A stretch of 43,770 nt of DNA, taken from the NCBI GenBank assembly GCA_903842085.1, contig CAIMLA010000019.1, forward strand, positions 1 through 43,770, given 5' to 3'. Shown here one piece after another: positions 25,282-33,721 of the stretch; positions within the stretch are counted from its first letter, which is position 1; each line of letters begins with the position of its first letter. Source of the stretch: an uncultured bacterium (lineage in GTDB: Bacteria > Patescibacteriota > CPR2 > UBA1875 > CAIMLA01). Both the position numbers and the translations under genes were made by a program. Below the pieces are notes generated by a model. That model was not told where the DNA came from. It ran no database searches and saw nothing but the letters and a program-made list of their open reading frames with translations.

Positions 25282-28200
25282 CTAAACGCTACTGGCCTTA
25301 CTTATACGGTTCCAAACTAGACGGCAAACGGCACGATAAACATCCTTACGTTCATCATTTGTAAGTTCAAGGGCATCAAATACAATTTTATCCAATTCGG
25401 CACGATCGTGTAATGGAGTTGGCTCCTGCTGCTCAATCGGTGTAGTAGACCTAGGGTCTATACCATATTCTTCGAAAATCGTTCCTATCTTTCTGTCTTT
25501 AAAATTATCAAAAGCCCGGATAAGAGCGTCATTAACTTTATCATCATCAATAATCAATAAGTTGTTTACCTCGTAAACTTTTACGTCCACAGGTCCGCCG
25601 CCACCGCCATATGACCTTGCCATCAGCTCCAACTGAAAGAGCGTAAGAATTGAATTACATTGTGCCCCGATATGCTTCTCCGAATACATGTCATACATTC
25701 TTGCATCGGCAATATATTTATTGTTTTCAACAACAAAAAATCTTTCCCTGTAGGTCATGGTCCATAAGAAATTACTTATAGGGCTTGGGTTTATGGCCCA
25801 CCACTTATTCCTACCTCTTACGGATGGCTTCTGATCAAATCCTTGTTTCTCACCCTTATTTATATACTGTAAAGCGTTGGTGCCACGTAATGCTGTTTTA
25901 TCTTTATCACATAGGAATAAATAGTTACTTATATTGCTTTCATCTAGTGCTAGTCTATCGCAATCTCGAGGCCCCTTTATAAGAGGCTCAACAAATGTAG
26001 GTTCGATACCGTTTTCCCTAATCGAATCTGCACTAAGTATAAAAAATTCGTTAGCGCCAGTCTTGGTCCCAAAACAAACGTTTGCTTTCTTGCCTAGCTT
26101 GGCGAATTTACCTTGACCCTTTAATAAGATCGCGAAAAATAAATCCGGTGCTTTTAGGTATTTACCACCCCACTTGTCACCTATGTATTTACCTGGTGTA
26201 TCTAATTCAAGGCCTTCTCCTGTATCTTCAGAACCAGCCTTGAGAAGTTCATCGGTTCTCACGGGATAAACCCTGAAACTCTCGTTACTTTCGATATTAT
26301 CAGCACCCTCGATTTCCAAAAGATTTTCGGTAAAAACGGCTTCTTCGAAACTTTTCTTAAGCGCAATAAACTTAATCTTATGGTCACCAGGAACTTCTGA
26401 TTTATTTTCAACAGGGGCATCTATTACACTTATAATAGTATTAATATCAGCTTCTTCGAAACTACGCTTTGCTTGACTGTCGATTATAAATTTAATACTA
26501 GCCCTATGGAGAAAAAATTCCTGAAGCCAAGCCCCATAGCCAACATCAAGCCAGCTATTTGAACAAATAAATGTAGTGATACCCCTACTATTCAACAATC
26601 TGAGTGATCTAATATAAAAATAAGTATACAGATCGGATTTTGGATCAATCGTCACTTTTTCTCTGAAGTAATTCGGGAAGTCACCCCTAACCATAGCCTC
26701 AAGGTTCTTCTTATATTCAAATTTATCTTTAATCTTTCCTAGAGGATCTACGATATATTCCTGCCTAACGTAGGGCGGATTTCCAATTACAATGTCAAAG
26801 CCTCTCTTAAAAGGGTTGGTAAATATTTCACAGAATTCTATTGTCCAAACTGCCGGCAATACCCCCTTGGATATCTCCTGGTATTCTCGCTCGAATAATT
26901 CTTTTTGGTTCTCGAGTCTGTCTAGATCAAATTTAAATTTCATATTCCTCAGTTGAGTCTTTACTGGTGCAGGGAAACTACCGATTAAACTTAGTTGGTC
27001 TGGAGCATCATTATCAGAAAGCTGAGAGATTCTTTTTTTAACATCGGCGAGCGACTTTTCTGTTAATTTCAAAAAATATCCCCTAATCCGTGAGTTTACG
27101 GTCGCAATATCAACCTTGTTCTCATAATAGGACTTCTTAAGCTCAATTATTTCTTCTATCCCGGTGTCAGTTAAAGAAGAGGTTCTTATTGGGAAAAGCT
27201 TATCTCCGATCCTCTGAACAAGGGAGTCACCTTGTCTAACCTTATATCCCAAACTAGGCAGGATGGGTGTTTCAGAGCTTATAAGGGCATCAGGTGCATC
27301 GAGAAAGATAGTAACCCATAGCCTGAGCTGACATATCCAAACTGCCCATTCTTTTACCTCAAATCCATAAAGCGAATCTCTAACAATCCTTTTCGCTCTT
27401 TCATACCTCGTTGCCTCGATTTCTTCATCTGTTTTTCCCGATTGCCTGAAAACAATTTCTTCGACTTCGTTTATCACCTGTAACATTCCAACTGGGAAAG
27501 CTCCTGAACCAACAGCGGGATCGCAAATTTTAACGTCAGCTAATAGTGCTATCAAATCTTCACGTTGTCGTTCAGAAAAACTACCAGTTTTCTGGTCCTC
27601 AGCTAGAGCTTTATCAGTATTAATGCCAGACTCTTCAAAGAAGAGTTCATAGAGGTCCTTTACTTGAATGTTTGTGCTATTCACTTTCTTCAACCACTTC
27701 ACCAAGCTTATGCGGCACATAAAATCTACTTCTGTTCTTGGTGTATATATTGCCCCGTTCTCTTTGTTTACCAAGCGCTCAAAAATGATTCCTAGGAACT
27801 CTGGGTTTAACTCTAGAGATTGATCATAGAGAGTATTTTCCTCAACAGTAAAGTTATATGAAAAAATAAATTCAAAGAATTTATTACATTCTTCATCACT
27901 AAGACGCAACTTTGTGTCGCCCTTCTCTTCATCAACCCTGAAAAGTCCACCATTCAGATATGGAGCGTTTCTGTAGGCATCAGCGATGTTCTTTGGGAGA
28001 TTATCGAAAAGTTTAGCTTTATCTTTAGGGCTTTTATTCAGAGCATCGAAAAATAGGGGCTCGAGATAGTCTCCATAGAAAGAATTGTATTTATCAGAAT
28101 TTTGTTCATAGTTTTTTAATAAATCTTGCAAAAAGCCTTCTTTATTGTCTAGCCACTTTCTCTTTTGAATAAAACCAAGAAATATTACCCTGATAATGAA

Positions 28201-28812
28201 TGATAAAACAAAATTCTCATATAATTCATCTGAGTAATGTTTTTCCCTGGCACTTATAGTAGAAACAATACCCCTAAACACGGGTTCGAAACTATTATAG
28301 AAGTCTTTGGTAACGTTGCTCACAGAAAAGACGTTTAAAATGCCATCTAGCGAATTGAAATCAAATTTCCCCAACTGTTGGACAAGTGTTTTGTTCGGTA
28401 AAGTCGGGTCAACAAAAAAGGTGAACCTTCTAAAAGTGCTGAACTTTCGCTTCTTTCCCTGAAATATTTTGTATACAAGACTTAATCTGAAACAACCATT
28501 GTCTCCGTAGAAAACAAAAATACCCGCGTCGTAGTTATTATCCTTTATTTGGGATCGGGCCAACTCATATTGGAGGTGTTTACTAGTCTTCTCACTAAGA
28601 TCACCAGCAACTTTTGCTGAGGAAACGAAAACAGTATCATTTTCAAATTTAATTTCACCCAGCTTCTCAACCAATGTAAAACGGTCTTTGTTCGGATTTT
28701 CTAGCGGGGAATAATCCCTTATATACTTATTTGTTAATTCGCTAAATAACTTCTGGAATTTCTGTATTTCAAAATTATCAAATATATCTTGGAGATCTTC
28801 TCTAATTCCCAT
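25282..28812 (-). CDS. Eco57I-like N6-adenine methyltransferase / type IIG-like protein
   Basis: 1176 residues. The SAM-binding motif is DPAVGSGAFPVGML near residue 430 and the catalytic motif IV is NPPY in VIGNPPYVRQEYI near residue 678. YTPRTEVDFM precedes the core and YGFEVKEWAVWICQLRLW follows motif I, as in Eco57I-type and PglX-type enzymes. A C-terminal region after about residue 900 probably reads the target sequence. I cannot identify a nuclease motif in the N-terminal 350 residues with confidence. It overlaps the helicase gene by 11 bp. Partner genes suggest self-DNA marking with an ATP-driven restriction arm. Confidence 0.85.
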   Translation of the reverse strand: MGIREDLQDIFDNFEIQKFQKLFSELTNKYIRDYSPLENPNKDRFTLVEKLGEIKFENDTVFVSSAKVAGDLSEKTSKHLQYELARSQIKDNNYDAGIFVFYGDNGCFRLSLVYKIFQGKKRKFSTFRRFTFFVDPTLPNKTLVQQLGKFDFNSLDGILNVFSVSNVTKDFYNSFEPVFRGIVSTISAREKHYSDELYENFVLSFIIRVIFLGFIQKRKWLDNKEGFLQDLLKNYEQNSDKYNSFYGDYLEPLFFDALNKSPKDKAKLFDNLPKNIADAYRNAPYLNGGLFRVDEEKGDTKLRLSDEECNKFFEFIFSYNFTVEENTLYDQSLELNPEFLGIIFERLVNKENGAIYTPRTEVDFMCRISLVKWLKKVNSTNIQVKDLYELFFEESGINTDKALAEDQKTGSFSERQREDLIALLADVKICDPAVGSGAFPVGMLQVINEVEEIVFRQSGKTDEEIEATRYERAKRIVRDSLYGFEVKEWAVWICQLRLWVTIFLDAPDALISSETPILPSLGYKVRQGDSLVQRIGDKLFPIRTSSLTDTGIEEIIELKKSYYENKVDIATVNSRIRGYFLKLTEKSLADVKKRISQLSDNDAPDQLSLIGSFPAPVKTQLRNMKFKFDLDRLENQKELFEREYQEISKGVLPAVWTIEFCEIFTNPFKRGFDIVIGNPPYVRQEYIVDPLGKIKDKFEYKKNLEAMVRGDFPNYFREKVTIDPKSDLYTYFYIRSLRLLNSRGITTFICSNSWLDVGYGAWLQEFFLHRASIKFIIDSQAKRSFEEADINTIISVIDAPVENKSEVPGDHKIKFIALKKSFEEAVFTENLLEIEGADNIESNESFRVYPVRTDELLKAGSEDTGEGLELDTPGKYIGDKWGGKYLKAPDLFFAILLKGQGKFAKLGKKANVCFGTKTGANEFFILSADSIRENGIEPTFVEPLIKGPRDCDRLALDESNISNYLFLCDKDKTALRGTNALQYINKGEKQGFDQKPSVRGRNKWWAINPSPISNFLWTMTYRERFFVVENNKYIADARMYDMYSEKHIGAQCNSILTLFQLELMARSYGGGGGPVDVKVYEVNNLLIIDDDKVNDALIRAFDNFKDRKIGTIFEEYGIDPRSTTPIEQQEPTPLHDRAELDKIVFDALELTNDERKDVYRAVCRLVWNRISKASSV

Positions 28813-31800
28813 CTACACGATTCTCCACAGCAATAATCACTTCTGATTGGAGCGACTTAACTCGTTCCCTTTCTTTGTCCAAAAAGTCGGAACCAACCTT
28901 CTTAATTAATAGATCAAGATCAGTTCGTATGGACCGTATATCGGCATCTGTTTTTGGTGCCGGATTGATATTTAAGATTCCTCTAAGCGTATAGTCTCTC
29001 AAAGTTTTATACTCAGTTATATCTTCCATAAGATCACGTATAAACTTATTGTATTCAGCCAAGTCACTAACCCCGGCACGTTGCAACTCCTTTAGGTTAT
29101 TAAAGGCTTTCTGTTCAAGACTTTGAGCATTAACTGCGTTACTATATTTCTCACGATGGTCCCTCAAGAACATATAGTTTTCCCAAAAATCATCACCCAA
29201 CTCTAGACGTGCCTCACTCTTCTCACAGTCTATATATTGATAAGCTTCCTCAAATGTTATCTCAATTGGCAGCTTTTCGGCATAGTCAATATACTTCGTG
29301 AATAAACCGGAACCCTTTTTTATGAAGATTATCTGATTGTCATTGCTAGACTTCTTTGCTGTCTTAATCCTAGGAGGTAAGCTAATTATTCTTTCTAAGA
29401 CCTCCGGGTTCTTTTCACAAATATCGTAATATCTCTGCCTGACTTTTGTCTGGAAACTTTCTTCCTCTAGATTCTCAGGGTTTTCGTTAATCCTGGTAAA
29501 TAAATTAGCAGGGGTCGGTTCCTCATCGACTTCAAAGATTTTTGAATCCTCTCCAAGAGTATTGTGGATCAAGAACATCTTATGCTGGGCAATCTCCCTA
29601 CTCTTCACTATATCCGATCCCTTGACTGTTGGGAAAAAATTGTAAATATAGAGATTATCAAAAACTTTTTTTGCGATACGGTTTATACGACCAACTCTCT
29701 GAATTACACGAGTTGGATTCCAAGGAATGTCATAGTTTATGATGGTGCCCGCCCTGTTAAGGTTGAACCCTTCAGATATCTTGTCGGTCGAAAGAATAAT
29801 GTCATAGTCGTCTGATTGATCTTCTTTTTTATAGCTAGCATCGAAATTTTCCACAATTGATTGAACTTTTGAATTCCCAAGGCTACCCTTTATAACTAGC
29901 ACCCGGCCCGGAAAGGCTGCCTCAAGCACAGGTTCGAGATAGGATACCGTATCAGAATACTCCGAGAAGATAACCACTTTACGTTTTGGCTCTTTAGGTG
30001 AACCAGACTTAATCTCAGATTTCAGGGTTTCGACCAATATCTCTGTCTTTGGATCATTCTTTACAAGACCCAGGCCTTCCATTTCGTCCAATATTTTAGC
30101 CAGTAACTCTCTATCTGATTTGATGTCATCAACAAACTGACTTTTTAACTTAAAGCCGTCAATCTTATATACCTTATTTGACTTTGGGTAGTTACCGGAG
30201 GTTAGCATCTCCTCATATTCACCAAGTCTCTCAGTTATGCTTTCCTCGTCGTCTTGGTAAATGTCTTCCATCAATTTCCGGTCTAAGATAAATAATCCGT
30301 TTGAGCTTTCAATAAATTGTAGCGCTTTTTCTGTTACCTTACCGAATCTAATAAGGCTGTCTCTAAATGACCCAAATGAACTTTCGAATCTCTTTACCAG
30401 AAGCCTCCGCATAAATTCAAAAAGGTTTTTCTGCATTAGTTTTTCGTGATTATCTTTCTTCCCGTTTTCTACATCGGCAGCATCTACTTCACCGTCTGTC
30501 TCATAAAAATACGGTCGATATATGGCACCCTTAAAGAGTCCGTCCTCACCAAAATATTTATTAATTACTTCGTCATAAAATTCTGATTGCTCGGGAGTAA
30601 GTTCATAAAAGCCCTCTTTGGGATCTTTTATTTCGGAAAGCTGAGAAATTTCCGTAGAATAGACTTTATCTTTCTTGAGGTCTAACCTGTTACGTCTGAT
30701 GGTAACTGGCTCTATTACAGATCTAATTTGTCCAGAAAGATATCTAGATCGTTGTGATATTTTTTTGTCTTCAATCTTTTGGGATTCAAAAAGGCTCTCA
30801 TAATAGGCAATCGCCTTATCTCTTTTATCTTTATCAGAGGAATTTTTATGCTTTTTTATGAATGCAAGTTTGTCGAATTCTTTTTCAAAGACTCTAAATC
30901 TAATATCTAGGTTATCATCGAGCGTAATGATAGATTTCCCAGTTGGAATAAACAGGCTAAGAAGAGACAGTATATCCTTCGGCGAATTGTTAAATGGGGT
31001 GGCAGTTAAGAGAATAACCTTGCGACCGCGGCAAATATTACTCAGGTATTCAAAAGCCTCAGTATCTTCGTTTCGAAACCTATGCGCTTCATCAATTATT
31101 ATTGTTTCATACGAAGGATTTTCTTGAACAAATTCTAATACTTTCTCGAGCTTCCCTAATGACCTAATTTCCCAACCATCCAAGCCGAAGTGCCTCTTAT
31201 ACATCTCCCAACCTGACTTACCGTTTTCATCACCCTTCAGCCCTGGTGGAGTTATGATTACGCCTCTACCCCCGAGCTCACGAGCGACCATACTCGCAAC
31301 TACTGATTTTCCCAGACCAACAACATCAGAAATGATTACTCCATTATTTTCTTCAATTATCTTCAGGGCTTGCTTAACTGCATCGATCTGGTAGCTATAG
31401 GTCTTGTATCCGGCTTTCTCGGAAACTTCTATTGTCTCTTTTGAGATATTTTTTTGACCTATTTGGTCCAAGTATACTTTCAAAATTAAAGCGAATGCTT
31501 CAAACGGTGTTACTTCTGCAACCATTGTCTTTGTTTCAATCAGTTTGATAAGCCTATCTTTAAATTCCTGAAACTCGGTAATCTTAACGCCGTCTGCCCA
31601 AAGATTATCAAAATATGTTTCAGCCTCCTGATTGCCGTAGTCAGTAATCTCAACGTTAAACTCTTCTTGGCCGCCCAGCCCAGCGCTAGTTAGGTTGCTA
31701 CTGCCCGTGATAAAGACGGAATCTTTTATTTGAGATTCGTTCAATCTGAAATAATATAACTTAGCGTGGTTGGGGTTGCGGGTTTTCCGAATAATCAGCT

Positions 31801-32167
31801 TATCGTCCCTTATAAGCTCAATAAAGAACTTAACTTGTTCATAAAACTCTTTCTCGTCAAGTTTCTTAGAAGTTAGGGGCTTCACAAGTGATTCAATAAA
31901 CTTATCTGCTCGCGCCGCATCGTGAGATCCCGTTTCATTGTCGCCGTATTCAACAACTTGACCATTTAACTTATCTACGCTCAGCCCAACGAGAACCTTT
32001 AAACTGAAATCGTCTTTTGTCCTTAAAGTTTCGTAAAGCTCAGATATGCCAGAAAAATAAAAAAACCCGACTAGAAATTTAAGCTCTTCACTGGCGCCTA
32101 TTATTTCCTTCAGCCGATCCTTAAGTTTTTTTGTGCTCGCATTTGTTATGAATGAATCTTTTGGCAT
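28802..32167 (-). CDS. PLD-domain SNF2-type helicase
   Basis: 1121 residues. The N-terminal 200 residues are a phospholipase-D-like nuclease domain: NHAKLYYF (HxK) and ITGSSNLTSAGL. A superfamily 2 helicase follows with DVVGLGKSVVA (Walker A), IIIDEAHRF (DEAH-type Walker B), LLTATPFNN, and the C-terminal lobe ILSTDKISEGFNL and QRVGRINRI. A single HxK suggests a dimeric active site. It is the first gene of the operon, with GAGGTAG before the ATG. It probably translocates on and cuts DNA not protected by the methyltransferase. DISARM and type I systems use comparable parts, but this set of genes matches neither. Confidence 0.85.
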   Translation of the reverse strand: MPKDSFITNASTKKLKDRLKEIIGASEELKFLVGFFYFSGISELYETLRTKDDFSLKVLVGLSVDKLNGQVVEYGDNETGSHDAARADKFIESLVKPLTSKKLDEKEFYEQVKFFIELIRDDKLIIRKTRNPNHAKLYYFRLNESQIKDSVFITGSSNLTSAGLGGQEEFNVEITDYGNQEAETYFDNLWADGVKITEFQEFKDRLIKLIETKTMVAEVTPFEAFALILKVYLDQIGQKNISKETIEVSEKAGYKTYSYQIDAVKQALKIIEENNGVIISDVVGLGKSVVASMVARELGGRGVIITPPGLKGDENGKSGWEMYKRHFGLDGWEIRSLGKLEKVLEFVQENPSYETIIIDEAHRFRNEDTEAFEYLSNICRGRKVILLTATPFNNSPKDILSLLSLFIPTGKSIITLDDNLDIRFRVFEKEFDKLAFIKKHKNSSDKDKRDKAIAYYESLFESQKIEDKKISQRSRYLSGQIRSVIEPVTIRRNRLDLKKDKVYSTEISQLSEIKDPKEGFYELTPEQSEFYDEVINKYFGEDGLFKGAIYRPYFYETDGEVDAADVENGKKDNHEKLMQKNLFEFMRRLLVKRFESSFGSFRDSLIRFGKVTEKALQFIESSNGLFILDRKLMEDIYQDDEESITERLGEYEEMLTSGNYPKSNKVYKIDGFKLKSQFVDDIKSDRELLAKILDEMEGLGLVKNDPKTEILVETLKSEIKSGSPKEPKRKVVIFSEYSDTVSYLEPVLEAAFPGRVLVIKGSLGNSKVQSIVENFDASYKKEDQSDDYDIILSTDKISEGFNLNRAGTIINYDIPWNPTRVIQRVGRINRIAKKVFDNLYIYNFFPTVKGSDIVKSREIAQHKMFLIHNTLGEDSKIFEVDEEPTPANLFTRINENPENLEEESFQTKVRQRYYDICEKNPEVLERIISLPPRIKTAKKSSNDNQIIFIKKGSGLFTKYIDYAEKLPIEITFEEAYQYIDCEKSEARLELGDDFWENYMFLRDHREKYSNAVNAQSLEQKAFNNLKELQRAGVSDLAEYNKFIRDLMEDITEYKTLRDYTLRGILNINPAPKTDADIRSIRTDLDLLIKKVGSDFLDKERERVKSLQSEVIIAVENRVDGN

Positions 32168-32280
32168 CTGCTACCTCATTAAAATCTCGATATAAAAACA
32201 AAAACATACCGTTTTTCCAACTTAAATATACTCCTTTTGAGCCTAAAAATAAAGGATGAAACCTTAGAGGCGGGGTGCAA

Positions 32281-32413
32281 CGACCTCCTGCCATTCCTCT
32301 AAATTATAAGAACAGTTCTAGCCAAGCTCAAGATAGTCTAAGATAGTTTTCTTAGCTCCATCTTGACTTGCCTAGCGTGCTGTTCTTCCCTTCTCGTCAA
32401 AGGCGGGAGGTCG
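32281..32413 (+). repeat. Long interrupted hairpin between divergent genes
   Basis: Nested pairing across 133 bases: 32281-32292 with 32402-32413 (12 bp, one G-U), 32308-32315 with 32380-32387 (8 bp), 32318-32321 with 32372-32375, 32323-32326 with 32367-32370, 32329-32334 with 32360-32365, and 32338-32343 with 32350-32355 around a 6-base loop. That is about 40 bp broken by internal loops. No terminator follows, and the DUF3768 gene starts 31 bases after. It may be a 5' leader fold, an RNA, or a DNA element such as a transfer origin. Confidence 0.75.
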
Positions 32414-32444
32414 AACTGCCTGTTGTAAAAGAAAGGAGAAAGAA

Positions 32445-32768
32445 ATGGTAAGTGCGTTAGATGTTCAAGCTGCAAGCATAGCGGTCGTAAATGATCGGTT
32501 TCGGGAGTCAGGCTTTGGGGTCCTCTTGACTCAAGGGGTTAGGGCTATAAGGAACCTTGAGGGCTTACTCGGTAGAGTCAGAATGTACAATGACTTCAAC
32601 GAGGATAACGATCCTTACGGAGAACATGATCTTGGAAGCTTGAAGTGGGAAGATGAAAAAGTCTTCTGGAAGATTGATTACTACGACCAGAACATGGAAT
32701 ATGGAGCTGACCCACTATTTCATGACTGCAAAAGAGCTATGACGGTTATGCTAGCGGATGAGTACTAG
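32445..32768 (+). CDS. DUF3768 domain protein
   Basis: 107 residues that match the whole length of DUF3768: NDRFRESG, then VLLTQGVRAI, FNEDNDPYGEHDLG, WKIDYYDQNMEYG and a final LADEY. A strong ribosome binding site (AAGGAG) precedes the ATG and a strong terminator follows. The function is unknown. From memory the family is mostly seen on proteobacterial plasmids and integrative elements, so its presence here suggests horizontal transfer. Confidence 0.85.
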   Translation: MVSALDVQAASIAVVNDRFRESGFGVLLTQGVRAIRNLEGLLGRVRMYNDFNEDNDPYGEHDLGSLKWEDEKVFWKIDYYDQNMEYGADPLFHDCKRAMTVMLADEY

Positions 32769-32774
32769 AAAAGA

Positions 32775-32809
32775 GGCTCGGGAAGTATCTAGCTTCTCGG
32801 GCCTTTTTT
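32775..32809 (+). terminator. Intrinsic terminator after the DUF3768 gene
   Basis: An 11-bp stem (32775-32785 with 32793-32803, two G-U), a 7-base loop and six T at 32804-32809. It also separates this gene from the converging gene that ends at 32809. Confidence 0.9.
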
Positions 32810-33591
32810 CATGCAGTTTTCCAAATATCGCCAGTAATTCCAAACTCCTTCACCTTTTCAACAGTTGCCAGGTTAACTGATAGGGTTGGCTCATCCATGA
32901 CGGCCAGCAGTCTTCTGGTATAGTTTTGGACATAGTCTAGAACTCTGTAATTAGGGCAAATAATAAGAATTGTCGGAAATTTTCTCTTAGTTTCTGCTTC
33001 CCACTCACTGCTTTCGTAAAACTTAAGGTATCTCTTGATTCTCTGTCTTAACCACTGAGTTGGAAGATCAGCCAGAACTTCAAGGAAGTAGTGTTTTGTT
33101 TGGCCTGACTTTTTCTGGATAAGGTAGGTTGCTGGATTTAGGTCTTTTAGGAGGTCCCGTTCGACTAGTTCACTATAGTCACTGGTTAGACTCATATCGA
33201 ATTTCAACTTGTTTGTCTCCCTGCTTTTAAGATCGAGATATGTATCAGCCAGTAGCATACAACGATCTATGAAAGTTTTGGTTCGGAGTTTCTCACTGTA
33301 AAGGTTCTTGAGGACTGTGGAATCAAACCCTCCAGGATTTTTTAGGTAGCTAATCCCATTGTTTGCGAGATAGTAAAGAGCCGGCTTAAGGTTATCTGGG
33401 AAAGAACTACTGTATATTCGTTCAATGTATTTATTTTCGGTTAGATCCTTTAGCCAGCTATTTATTAGCTGATGGTTTTTATGTCTCAGGAGTTTTTGGA
33501 TTTGAGTTCTGTTTAGGAATCTAAATTTAAATAGAAGGAGTATTATCTCTTGTTGTTTGGTTGTTATTTTTGGAAGTATTTTTGTTCTCAT
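32809..33591 (-). CDS. Replication-relaxation family protein
   Basis: 260 residues. The N-terminal winged helix begins ITTKQQEIILLLFKFRFLNRTQI and continues with LKDLTENKYIERIY, LYYLANNG and later KHYFLEVL and ICPNYR, the pattern of the Replic_Relax family (PF13814) found in mobile elements beside VirD4-type ATPases. A TATAAT lies 14 bases before the ATG, and no ribosome binding site is seen. It follows the coupling-protein gene after that gene's terminator, so it has its own promoter. A role in DNA processing for transfer is inferred from the family. Confidence 0.7.
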   Translation of the reverse strand: MRTKILPKITTKQQEIILLLFKFRFLNRTQIQKLLRHKNHQLINSWLKDLTENKYIERIYSSSFPDNLKPALYYLANNGISYLKNPGGFDSTVLKNLYSEKLRTKTFIDRCMLLADTYLDLKSRETNKLKFDMSLTSDYSELVERDLLKDLNPATYLIQKKSGQTKHYFLEVLADLPTQWLRQRIKRYLKFYESSEWEAETKRKFPTILIICPNYRVLDYVQNYTRRLLAVMDEPTLSVNLATVEKVKEFGITGDIWKTA

Positions 33592-33693
33592 ATGTTTTGT
33601 CTCAATTATATCTTTTTGCCATTCCCGACCTTACTCCGTACTTATATAAGGTAGGAAAGAAAGAAATGTAAATTTCTGTGCTTGAAATGCTCG

Positions 33694-33719
33694 AAAAACT
33701 GTATCAGCACTATGATACA
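33694..33719 (-). terminator. Intrinsic terminator after the coupling ATPase
   Basis: TGTATCA (33700-33706), a 6-base loop and TGATACA (33713-33719). On the minus strand this is followed by GTTTTT. It lies just after the stop of the VirD4-like gene. Confidence 0.7.
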
Positions 33720-33721
33720 AT

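Noticed and set aside
22205-32167. A complete DISARM, BREX or type I restriction system
   Set aside because: The diagnostic partners (DrmA/DrmB, PglZ/BrxC, HsdS) are missing; only single components look similar.
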